Shown here one piece after another: positions 1 to 6,857 of a stretch of 64,000 nt of DNA. How positions within the stretch are numbered: the first letter of the stretch is position 1; the number at the start of each line of letters is the position of its first letter. A program made the position numbers and the translations under genes. The notes under the pieces are model-generated. The model did not search any database, had not been told where the DNA came from, and saw only the letters and a program-made list of their open reading frames with translations. Source of the stretch: a virus; the IMG/VR virus record IMGVR_UViG_3300028608_000007, positions 1 through 64,000 of that record. One strand, written 5' to 3'.

Positions 1-78
1 TAGCTTTTGTTTGTCATCCAACATCGACTCGTACCGACGTCGAACGATGGAGGCAAAGAGATCCAGTATTTCTTGCAT
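1..78 (-). CDS. Partial hypothetical protein, N-terminus only
   Basis: Twenty-six codons are open from an ATG at 78 to the window edge, so only the N-terminus is seen (MQEILDLF then an Arg-rich stretch). The ATG lies just after the stop of the beta-like gene at 80-751, the tight spacing usual in this minus-strand operon. Too short to assign any function. Confidence 0.55.
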   Translation of the reverse strand, partial: MQEILDLFASIVRRRYESMLDDKQKL

Positions 79-79
79 G

Positions 80-751
80 TCACTTGTCCAGTGTGTTGTC
101 GAGGTGGATGGTCTTGAGCAACACGGACAGTGTAGTCACCGACTTCACTTTGGTGCCGAATTGAGACAGGTACTCGAGGTTCACAGAGCCTGTGTCAATG
201 ATAGACCGGTTCATGGCGTTGAATGCCTTGGAGTCACCACCACGGAACTTGATCAACTCGGTAATGGTGGAATCCAGTCCCTGAGCAAACAACACCTGAA
301 GTTCCGGGAAGGAGATCTTCGATCCTTTGGAAGGACCGGTAGACTGACCCGAAAGCTCGTCGATGTGTTTGTTGTTCTCAGGGATGGTGGACTTACTTTC
401 CAGCAACTGGACCTGACGTCGCAACGGCAGATCAATCACGAGATACTTTACAGGCGTCTGGTAGAGCTGACCGGTGGTTGGGTCAGTCAAGAGCAAGTGC
501 TCGAAGAATTCGTGCCCCAACTCTTTAGCGATTGCCAGATTGCGCTGTAGGTCCAGTTTGTACTTGCCTAAGTTCGGGACGTTGATTGTGAGGGTTTCCT
601 CACCCGAATCCAGACGGTTGATGAAGTCACCGAATGCCTTGTCAGACATTGCCGCAAGGCTAGTCCGATAGAACTCAGTGTTCGGGCTTCCCGGCAAGAT
701 CTTGTCAATGTAGCGCAAGATCATATCGGTTGCAGCTTTGCGGTTTGCCAT
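80..751 (-). CDS. RNA polymerase beta C-terminal-domain-like protein
   Basis: The 223-residue product resembles the extreme C-terminal region of bacterial RpoB. Its order of motifs matches: TDPTTGQLYQTPV (compare YDGRTGEPFxRPV of RpoB), then a stretch ending in QSTGP (RpoB ARSTG), then SFPELQVLFAQGLDSTITEL (RpoB [21 protein letters not shown]), then LSVLLKTI (RpoB FNVLLKEI). phiKZ-type phages carry split beta subunits, but a fragment this small is unusual. I place the start at the ATG at 751, preceded by CAGGA, because 26 further upstream in-frame codons overlap the preceding gene. It may be a subunit of a phage polymerase or a stand-alone clamp-type domain. The assignment is made by eye, without alignment software. 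Confidence 0.55.
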   Translation of the reverse strand: MANRKAATDMILRYIDKILPGSPNTEFYRTSLAAMSDKAFGDFINRLDSGEETLTINVPNLGKYKLDLQRNLAIAKELGHEFFEHLLLTDPTTGQLYQTPVKYLVIDLPLRRQVQLLESKSTIPENNKHIDELSGQSTGPSKGSKISFPELQVLFAQGLDSTITELIKFRGGDSKAFNAMNRSIIDTGSVNLEYLSQFGTKVKSVTTLSVLLKTIHLDNTLDK

Positions 752-783
752 GGTTGCAGTCCTGATTCTTAATACCCATAGAA

Positions 784-1404
784 TCAGGTGGTCAAAGCGA
801 AGTTCAGATACGACACCCCATGAGCCCACGCCGTTTGTGCAAACGTTGAGGTCAGTTTGTCTGGAGTGGCGAAAGCGTCACGTCGCGTGAACTCTACCGC
901 ATGAGTTACGTGTTTGAACGCATGGTCCAGAGCTTCAAAAGCCAACTCAGGATCGCGAGGCAAACGCACACTACTAAATGGCAAACGATGCCGCTGGATC
1001 ACCGCAGTCATAGCGTTGAGGAAAGCTGGATCGCCAAGGAAGTGAACCGCAGCCCCCACACGAGGTTCTTCCGGGTCCCAACCTAAGTCTTCCAGCAAGC
1101 GCAACACTGTGTTCTCGATGTAGATCATCTCACCGGTAAAGCGTGGACAGTAAACCATCAAGTGAACGATGGAGTACATCCCTTGGGTGCAATGACGTAC
1201 ATCAGAGGAAGGTTGTGGTTCACCGCCTCGCGTGATGTTGATCTCCGACTCTTCGTCACCTCCACGGGTGATACTCATCGAGTGGATAGTTCCGATCCTG
1301 ACCGGTTGTCGCACGTATCCACCCTCTGGGGCTTGTGCGTAGTAGTCAACCGGTTGACCGCGTGGGTTCTGTCGGAGGAATTCTTCCAACGCTGGATTGT
1401 TCAT
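784..1404 (-). CDS. Hypothetical protein, 206 aa
   Basis: No family recognised. The N-terminal ~75 residues are polar and include two copies of the tripeptide-like element ITRGG (SITRGGDEE and NITRGGEPQ). The rest looks globular. It is packed between the small gene at 1408-1686 and the RNA polymerase beta-like gene, so it probably belongs to the same transcript. Confidence 0.75.
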   Translation of the reverse strand: MNNPALEEFLRQNPRGQPVDYYAQAPEGGYVRQPVRIGTIHSMSITRGGDEESEINITRGGEPQPSSDVRHCTQGMYSIVHLMVYCPRFTGEMIYIENTVLRLLEDLGWDPEEPRVGAAVHFLGDPAFLNAMTAVIQRHRLPFSSVRLPRDPELAFEALDHAFKHVTHAVEFTRRDAFATPDKLTSTFAQTAWAHGVSYLNFALTT

Positions 1405-1407
1405 AAC

Positions 1408-1686
1408 TCATTTCCAATCGGGTAGCCCATACGTCACAATGGTCTGGACTACGTGCTTATTGAAGAGACGCATCCACTCTTTCTCGCTGATGTCATCCAT
1501 CAAGCATTCACGCTCACGGATAGTGTCGACATTCAGCAAGCCGAGCTGAGTACGCAGGTAACGGTTCATATGGATGATAGCGTCACCGCCTACTGGAGTC
1601 GGTACGTAGTGTTGAGTGAACTGGGTAGCGCACTCAGGACTGCGCTTGTTAATGGAGGATACGACTGAGTTGTAAAGAGTTGACAT
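1408..1686 (-). CDS. Hypothetical protein, 92 aa
   Basis: Unknown function. I start it at the ATG at 1686 (MSTLYNSVV), which has an AGGTG ribosome site about six bases upstream; nine more in-frame codons exist upstream without such a site. It opens a transcription unit just after the terminator at 1757-1788 and runs into the 206-residue gene with a three-base gap. Confidence 0.7.
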   Translation of the reverse strand: MSTLYNSVVSSINKRSPECATQFTQHYVPTPVGGDAIIHMNRYLRTQLGLLNVDTIRERECLMDDISEKEWMRLFNKHVVQTIVTYGLPDWK

Positions 1687-1756
1687 TTTGGACACCTGTA
1701 AAGTGATGGGCACATGACCTATATAGTTTCTCCTCTGTCTAAAGAATTACTACGTA

Positions 1757-1788
1757 CAAAAAAATAACCCAGTCGAAACCGGGTTATT
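1757..1788 (-). terminator. Rho-independent terminator
   Basis: An inverted repeat (AATAACCC / GGGTTATT, 1763-1788) is followed on the minus strand by a run of seven T. It ends the unit containing the gene at 1802-2188. It lacks the TTTATGCC tail seen at most other terminators here. Confidence 0.85.
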
Positions 1789-1801
1789 AAAGGGGCGGTG
1801 C

Positions 1802-2188
1802 TCAGCCGCGTTGAATCGTTTTCTCCAACTCCATGATCTCTAACATGAGAGGTTCATAGCGGAGATTCAGTCGATCGCCCATTGCGATTAAGCGGTCGAC
1901 TTGATGATTGCGGATTTCCGTGCGGCGGATCTGACCTTCAATCTCGAGTTTGATTTCACCCGTGAACTGCCAAAGCCAGATCATCACCGCAAGGTTATGT
2001 TGCAGCGCACCCATGAAGAACATCTTGATGAGTACTTCGAGGTGCTCATCAGTGACTTCACAGGTTTCTTCTTTGTCACGCACATAGTTCAACAGCTTCT
2101 TGATACGGTGGAACTTTTCCTGCATGCGGCGGGCTTCTGCCACTTTACCGACAATCAGGACTCTTGCAGCGTGAACTTTAGCGGTCAT
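1802..2188 (-). CDS. Hypothetical helical protein, 128 aa
   Basis: Unknown function, predicted largely alpha-helical with alternating charged and hydrophobic residues. A stretch from about residue 25 (RIKKLLNYVRD, then TDEHLEVLIKMFF) resembles the product of 3142-3537 (KRIRKLLEKV, then TEEDMKTCLQIVI), which suggests a diverged duplication within the cluster. It is the last gene before the terminator at 1757-1788. Confidence 0.7.
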   Translation of the reverse strand: MTAKVHAARVLIVGKVAEARRMQEKFHRIKKLLNYVRDKEETCEVTDEHLEVLIKMFFMGALQHNLAVMIWLWQFTGEIKLEIEGQIRRTEIRNHQVDRLIAMGDRLNLRYEPLMLEIMELEKTIQRG

Positions 2189-2217
2189 TCTAGTTCTCCG
2201 TAGAACTTGAGTTTAGA

Positions 2218-2562
2218 TTAGTGAGCGACGTTCAAGACGTCCCACACTTTGTGGCGTTCCCAGTCGCGGTAGGTTTCTACGCGATCTGCCATTGGGAGGT
2301 CTTCGCCGTTGAGCTTGAGGCCGATTGCGTTCTTGCTCAACACCAGTTGGTTGTTGAGGAACTCAATAGCGCACAGGTTAGCAGCGACACCATCGATCAA
2401 ACCGACCACAGTTTCCCATTCGCCTTCGTGGCCGAACAGGGCAACGTGAGTCAGACGGATGGGGCGTCGGGTTGCAGCGTCGATCACCAGGCCTTTCTCA
2501 GCCAGTACAGTGTCGATGATCGAGGTGTTACGCAGACGCAGAGTGTCGATTTTGTTTTCCAT
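2218..2562 (-). CDS. Hypothetical protein, 114 aa
   Basis: Unknown small protein of mixed composition with no membrane segment. It starts with MENKIDTLRLRN, with a purine-rich AGGAGAGAC site just upstream. It lies in a row of five similarly sized genes (1802-3537), the pattern of phage host-takeover cassettes, but function cannot be read from the sequence. Confidence 0.7.
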   Translation of the reverse strand: MENKIDTLRLRNTSIIDTVLAEKGLVIDAATRRPIRLTHVALFGHEGEWETVVGLIDGVAANLCAIEFLNNQLVLSKNAIGLKLNGEDLPMADRVETYRDWERHKVWDVLNVAH

Positions 2563-2583
2563 GGTGTCTCTCCTTGAGGTTAT

Positions 2584-2898
2584 TTAGGCTTTTGCTTTGT
2601 TGTCCCACGATTGATAAAGCTTGATGGTCTTGGTGCGACCTTCAATAGCTTCGAGGCGGCGAGCCTGATCACGCTTGATTACAGTCAAGTCGTAGTTCAG
2701 GGATTCGAGGTAAATCTTTGCCATCTCGTTGTGGTCTGGTTGATCTTCGCGATTCACGCGATCGATCTCATCCACAATCTCATTGTACTTTTTGTTCTCT
2801 TCCACAACCAGACGGTTATGTTCTTCCTGAGCTTGAGCGATCAGGTTCAGGTCTTCTTGCCACACAGCTTCGGTGATCAGTTTCCAGAAGTGATTCAT
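2584..2898 (-). CDS. Hypothetical helical protein, 104 aa
   Basis: Unknown function; highly charged and probably helical throughout (EEHNRLVVEENKKYNEIVDEID is typical in style, shown here in part only). The ATG at 2898 is preferred over the GTG one codon upstream because AAGGA then sits seven to eight bases away. It is part of the minus-strand small-gene cluster. Confidence 0.7.
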   Translation of the reverse strand: MNHFWKLITEAVWQEDLNLIAQAQEEHNRLVVEENKKYNEIVDEIDRVNREDQPDHNEMAKIYLESLNYDLTVIKRDQARRLEAIEGRTKTIKLYQSWDNKAKA

Positions 2899-2908
2899 CA
2901 CGCTTTCC

Positions 2909-3127
2909 TTAACGTTGGCCTTTGATCATTTCAAGATTGGTGAGTCCTTCGAGAAACACCGTGGTTTCAGTTGCGGCAGTGATAGGAGCCGCCACCGCAA
3001 AGGAACCTTTACTTGTGTCGCGGTAAATCGTGTGGGTACGGATGATCGTACCACGAGGAAGCACCATGGCGTAGGTAGTGGTATCGCCAGCTTCTTCCAA
3101 TACAACCCAAAGACTTGATTGTGCCAT
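2909..3127 (-). CDS. Small hypothetical protein, 72 aa (paralogue of 60630-60926)
   Basis: Unknown function. The core TTTYAMVLPRGTIIRTHTIY resembles QETYYMLLPQGAMMRTVTTV in the product of 60630-60926, 58 kb away, and more weakly EAMAVGYGALVRDTITG in the product of 60923-61201. This points to a phage-specific small-protein family with at least two members. An AAGGAATG site precedes the ATG at 3127. Confidence 0.7.
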   Translation of the reverse strand: MAQSSLWVVLEEAGDTTTYAMVLPRGTIIRTHTIYRDTSKGSFAVAAPITAATETTVFLEGLTNLEMIKGQR

Positions 3128-3141
3128 TGCTACATTCCTTC

Positions 3142-3537
3142 TTAGGAAGTGAGTTTAGAAATCTCAGCGTTCAGCCGAGTTTGTTCATCCATTACTTGAT
3201 TGTAGTGGATGGTCACACGGTGCATGCACTCCATCGTTTTACGGACGAAGTGTTGGGTGCGTTTCTGACCCGCTATCGCCTTATCGATATCGCTACCGAT
3301 TTGATTGATGACAGCAGTCCAGTAAGCAATCCGCAGTTGATCCATTTCGGCTATCGCGCAGATGACGATCTGAAGGCACGTCTTCATGTCTTCTTCGGTG
3401 TAGTGTAGCTCACGTGGAAGACTGGCAACCTTCTCTAACAGCTTCCTGATCCGCTTGATCTTTTGGTGATCTTGAATCAGGATTTCATGATTCTGTTGAA
3501 CTTGGTTAGCAAGTTGTTTCACTTGGGCTAAGCTCAT
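3142..3537 (-). CDS. Hypothetical coiled-coil-like protein, 131 aa
   Basis: Unknown; helical with heptad-like spacing in its first 40 residues (QVKQLANQVQQNHEILI). I start at the ATG at 3537 (MSLAQ) because AGAAGGA lies seven bases upstream, whereas the in-frame ATG at 3543 touches that ribosome site. It is probably a diverged relative of the 1802-2188 product. It is the first gene after the terminator at 3637-3672. Confidence 0.72.
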   Translation of the reverse strand: MSLAQVKQLANQVQQNHEILIQDHQKIKRIRKLLEKVASLPRELHYTEEDMKTCLQIVICAIAEMDQLRIAYWTAVINQIGSDIDKAIAGQKRTQHFVRKTMECMHRVTIHYNQVMDEQTRLNAEISKLTS

Positions 3538-3636
3538 GGTCATTTCCTTCTGAGGACAAATAGATTAGATGAAAGGGATTTGTTATCCTATTCACTGTGG
3601 TATTATGTATCTGAAATTTCTTTAAATCGACTTTGC

Positions 3637-3672
3637 GGCATAAAAGCCTAGGGGACCGAAATCCCCTAGGAC
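3637..3672 (-). terminator. Tagged terminator (minus strand)
   Basis: CCTAGGGG / CCCCTAGG form a hairpin at 3647-3670. On the minus strand it is followed by GCTTTTATGCCGC, the tag found at most terminators in this window. It lies after the membrane-protein gene at 3673-3918. Confidence 0.8.
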
Positions 3673-3918
3673 TTAGTGTTTCTTGAACATGAAAGCTTGG
3701 TAGTTGGTACCATCCCACCAAACCCAATGTCCAGAGAGCTTGTCACGCTTGATGAACTTCCAACGTTTCCCGGTGCGACGACTGACTCCACCGTTCCACA
3801 TTATCTTCTCGTCAAGCCACAGTCCGCCCACAATCGCAAGGCCCGCTGCCACAATTATGGCTAAGAGCAACGCTGACGTTTGGGCAGCTTTGAGTAGGTC
3901 CTCCGGGGAAATCTCCAT
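3673..3918 (-). CDS. Small membrane protein, 81 aa
   Basis: One strongly hydrophobic segment (about residues 10-36, SALLLAIIVAAGLAIVGG) is followed by a basic, Trp-rich cytoplasmic-type tail (RRTGKRWKFIKRDK, WVWWDG). The start at 3918 has GGAGA six bases upstream; the in-frame ATG at 3939 has none. Function unknown. A lysis or superinfection role is possible, but nothing in the sequence proves it. Confidence 0.65.
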   Translation of the reverse strand: MEISPEDLLKAAQTSALLLAIIVAAGLAIVGGLWLDEKIMWNGGVSRRTGKRWKFIKRDKLSGHWVWWDGTNYQAFMFKKH

Positions 3919-4066
3919 GACGCGCTCTCCGTGAAGCAATGGTCAACAACCAGTTGAGCAAACGACCACCTCGCTTATTCGTCTGCTCCATATTGGCAAT
4001 GCGATCAGCCGTCACTACATCAAAGCACCGATCGTACAGTTTCTGACGCGGTGAACGAAAGTCCAT
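3812..4066 (-). CDS. Possible small overlapping gene, 84 aa
   Basis: An ATG at 4066 overlaps the stop codon of the ATPase gene (TAATG), a classic translational-coupling arrangement. The frame (MDFRSPRQKLYDRCFD...) runs to 3812, overlapping the N-terminus of the membrane-protein gene by about 107 bases. Without it, 3919-4065 would be empty. The Cys-rich last 20 residues lie in the overlap and look non-coding. Treat as plausible but unproven. Confidence 0.4.
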   Translation of the reverse strand: MDFRSPRQKLYDRCFDVVTADRIANMEQTNKRGGRLLNWLLTIASRRARHGDFPGGPTQSCPNVSVALSHNCGSGPCDCGRTVA

Positions 4067-5448
4067 TACACAGCCCACTTAGGCTTGTACTCGCCCTTAG
4101 CCATGCGCAGGAGGTCCAGAGTCGAACAGAAGTCTTGAGGGTTCTTGTTCTCTTCGAAGTCCCACCAGCCGCGAGTGCTCAGGATCTGGTCCATGTTGAA
4201 GCCTTTCTCTTTGAGCTTGGCGTGAAGCTCAGCAGGTTCCATCATCAGACCACGAGCTTGGATGAAGCCCAAGTTCTCCATCTGACACAGTTCCGAAGAG
4301 ATCTCCATAGCACGCTGGAGTTTCGGATCTTCTTTGATCCTGCCGCGCACAGTGGTACGCTGCATGGTCACGTCAGGGTACAGGTCCATGAAGTAAGCAC
4401 GGTCGTGACCACCAATGCCGTACTTGAAGAACTTGCAGTAGTTGAACTCGGACAGACCCACCAGCAAACCTTCACGCTGTGAGTAGATCACCTCGAACGG
4501 CATACCGGTAGGACCAGCCTTTGCCCGCAGGTTTTGCAGGAGCAGCAAGTTCAGGTCGGTGTCGCCTTTCAGGTTATCATCAGCATCAGCCGGGAACTCA
4601 GGTGCCTTGGTGGTGGCGTTCTGGAGTACGGAGACGCTGTTGCAGTACCACAGGTTGTTGGTGAGGAACGTGAACTTCTCCGGCACGTTCTTGAAGACGT
4701 TCTTGCCTTTGAGGAAGGCGAGCTTCTTCGGATCAGGTGCGTACGGATCGAGCTGGTGTTTGTCACCAACGTGGGCAGTAGCGATCAGCAGGTTGTTCGC
4801 GCCAGCAGTCAGGTTCGGCAACTGCATCAGCATCTGAGTTTTGGCCGCAGCCGAACGCAGTGCGTCAGTGTTGGCACCCGAGTCGCCGATCTCGTTCTTC
4901 TCGTAGATGCCTTCCACCGAGTCGGTGATGAACATACTGAGAGAATCCACCTCGAACAAGTGAGGCAGAATGGTGGTGATGAAGTCGCCTTTGTTGTCGA
5001 TGAAAGGCGTGGTGCGCTTGAGGTTCTTGGCCTCTTTGCGTTTCATGTGCGACAGATCGCGGAACTTGTCGAACCACTTGTTGCCCGACATTTGTACGGA
5101 GTCGGTCAGGATCAGTTGTTTCTCTTCTGCCAAGTCGCGCTCGGCCAGATTGAGGAACTGCATGGCCAACTGGTACAGGCGGGCCAGGGTCATGGAAGTC
5201 TCGGTATCGTAGAAGTTGGCCCGAGCCAGATAACGAGACATGATGCGCAGGATCATGAAGTGGGCAATCAGGGATTTACCCATGTTGCCACGACCTGCGA
5301 TACCGGTGAAGTGAGCAAGACCTCCGTTAAGGATCATCTCGCCGTCTTTACCTTCGAAGTATCGTCCGGTCGGAATATCGAACAGGCAGCCCAGGTTAAA
5401 GAAAGGGCGCAGCCGTGGGGCCTGCTCGAAAAAGTCGTCTAATTCCAT
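4066..5448 (-). CDS. RecA/DnaB-fold P-loop ATPase (recombinase or helicase-like)
   Basis: The 460-residue protein has a Walker A motif at residues 52-59 (GRGNMGKS) inside HFTGIAGRGNMGKSLIAHF and a Walker B-like LSMFITDSVE near residue 170. Further conserved-looking stretches (LLIATAHVGDKHQ) suit the RecA/UvsX/DnaB core. In phiKZ-type phages a RecA-like protein of this size acts in replication and recombination. The sequence shows the ATPase fold but not whether it is a strand-exchange protein or a helicase. It is the first gene of the minus-strand unit reading away from 5.5 kb and is divergent from the gene at 5568. Confidence 0.75.
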   Translation of the reverse strand: MELDDFFEQAPRLRPFFNLGCLFDIPTGRYFEGKDGEMILNGGLAHFTGIAGRGNMGKSLIAHFMILRIMSRYLARANFYDTETSMTLARLYQLAMQFLNLAERDLAEEKQLILTDSVQMSGNKWFDKFRDLSHMKRKEAKNLKRTTPFIDNKGDFITTILPHLFEVDSLSMFITDSVEGIYEKNEIGDSGANTDALRSAAAKTQMLMQLPNLTAGANNLLIATAHVGDKHQLDPYAPDPKKLAFLKGKNVFKNVPEKFTFLTNNLWYCNSVSVLQNATTKAPEFPADADDNLKGDTDLNLLLLQNLRAKAGPTGMPFEVIYSQREGLLVGLSEFNYCKFFKYGIGGHDRAYFMDLYPDVTMQRTTVRGRIKEDPKLQRAMEISSELCQMENLGFIQARGLMMEPAELHAKLKEKGFNMDQILSTRGWWDFEENKNPQDFCSTLDLLRMAKGEYKPKWAV

Positions 5449-5567
5449 GCGGTTGGACTCACTGAGGTGAAAAGTGGATGCGTTGAACTCACTAGATAGG
5501 TCCTAGGAGTTTAATTTTATGTGTCTTTGCTCTAACTTGAGCTTTCCCTATTTACAGGATGGAAACC

Positions 5568-6377
5568 ATGCAGATCTCCCTTGAACAACAGGCCAGCGTC
5601 CTGTCGATGGAAGCTTTCAACCTGCGAGCGTCTCTGACGGCCTTGACCAAGGTCTTCCCAGCGTACGCCCGTGGTATCAGCGACACCATTCAGTCGTACC
5701 TCGCTAATGACCAGCAAACTATCCCGCTGGTTCGTGTAAAGATCAAAACCAAGATCGCACACAATATCGATTATAGCGCACACCGAAAAACTGTGATCTA
5801 CGGACCACAGGGTTTGAAGGTGACCTACCTCGAATACCTCGAGGCAATCGAAGCGTCGGTAGACATCGCCAAGCACGTACACGATAACCAACTGGTGCCT
5901 TTCAACGGTTGGGTTACCAAGCTGCTGGGTAGCCCGGAAGAGCTGTCGAGCATCAACCCGAAGGACATCCTCAAGCTGGACGAGTCCGATCTCGATAAGG
6001 CTAAGAGCCAGCTCGAGAAGTGCGTGAACCGTGCGAACTCGCAGACCAGCCACGAATACGGCAAACTGGTTAAACAGAACGCCGAGTGGGACCTGATCCT
6101 CGAGAAGACCAACGCGCTGATCGTAGCTTACCAAGCAGTGGACCGTAAGAAGCTGCTGGATGAAGTTGAGCTGCTGAACGACCAACTGCTGCGTCTGGCT
6201 GATCGCATCAAGGAGGACCCGGACACCTACAAGGCTTCGGGTGTGACCATCTCTGAACTGGCTAAGCGTTGCCTGCTGATGGCTCGCTTCGTTGAGTTCT
6301 ACTCGATCACCGGCTTCCTGCTGACTGAGCTGTCCACCACTGTGCAACAGTCCTTCGACGCCATCGAGCGTCTGTAA
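5568..6377 (+). CDS. Probable virion (inner head) protein with S-x-E sites
   Basis: The 269-residue product starts MQISLEQQASVLSMEAFN. The SLE and SME sites near the N-terminus match the S-x-E cleavage motif of phiKZ-type prohead proteases, and the SME context resembles that of the large protein at 37030-38598. The remainder is helical and charged. I use the ATG at 5568 (AGGA eight bases upstream) rather than the ATG at 5559, which abuts the AGG. It is a single-gene plus-strand unit closed by the terminator at 6378-6430. Head location is an inference from the motif. Confidence 0.65.
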   Translation: MQISLEQQASVLSMEAFNLRASLTALTKVFPAYARGISDTIQSYLANDQQTIPLVRVKIKTKIAHNIDYSAHRKTVIYGPQGLKVTYLEYLEAIEASVDIAKHVHDNQLVPFNGWVTKLLGSPEELSSINPKDILKLDESDLDKAKSQLEKCVNRANSQTSHEYGKLVKQNAEWDLILEKTNALIVAYQAVDRKKLLDEVELLNDQLLRLADRIKEDPDTYKASGVTISELAKRCLLMARFVEFYSITGFLLTELSTTVQQSFDAIERL

Positions 6378-6430
6378 GCGTCATAAAGACTGACTCCCCA
6401 GGATCACCTTGGGGAGTCAGTCTTGTATGC
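6378..6430. terminator. Bidirectional terminator at convergent junction
   Basis: A long perfect stem, AGACTGACTCCCC / GGGGAGTCAGTCT, separates convergent genes ending at 6377 and 6437. Its flanks (GCGTCATAA on the left, TTGTATGC on the right) look like degenerate versions of the GGCATAAA / TTTATGCC tag. Confidence 0.85.
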
Positions 6431-6436
6431 TGGGTA

Positions 6437-6844
6437 TTACGCTAAGCCCAGTTTTGCCGTTTGCATCACAGTACGGGCATCGTCTAGCATCTGCTTGACA
6501 TCGTCGTATTGCAACCACTTCGGCATTTGTTCCACTACCTTCAACGAGCACGCATCGAGTGATCCTGTTGCGACCGTTTCGTCCAGGTTACAGCCGCCCC
6601 AAATGGTGCGAGCCAGTAGAGCCGGGACTTCAAGAGCTTCCTTGGAAGAAGACAGAGACATCTTCTCATTCAGGACTTCCAGCTCTTGCAGTTCGTTGTG
6701 GGTAAGGTGCTTGAGCCCAGCAAAGAGACTGACTGCGAACAGCAGTCTCTTACCGTACCGTGGCAACCCCACCCGAAGAAGACGTAGTAACAAGCGCCGG
6801 TTAAGACCAGCCACCGCCTTCGTTAGGGAGGTAATAGGGTTCAT
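6437..6844 (-). CDS. Hypothetical protein, 135 aa
   Basis: Unknown. The N-terminal 45 residues are basic and amphipathic (LNRRLLLRLLRVGLPRYGKR), the rest acidic and helical. It follows the RNase H gene with a short gap and shares its terminator. No family recognised. Confidence 0.7.
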   Translation of the reverse strand: MNPITSLTKAVAGLNRRLLLRLLRVGLPRYGKRLLFAVSLFAGLKHLTHNELQELEVLNEKMSLSSSKEALEVPALLARTIWGGCNLDETVATGSLDACSLKVVEQMPKWLQYDDVKQMLDDARTVMQTAKLGLA

Positions 6845-6857
6845 AGGTCATTCTCAT

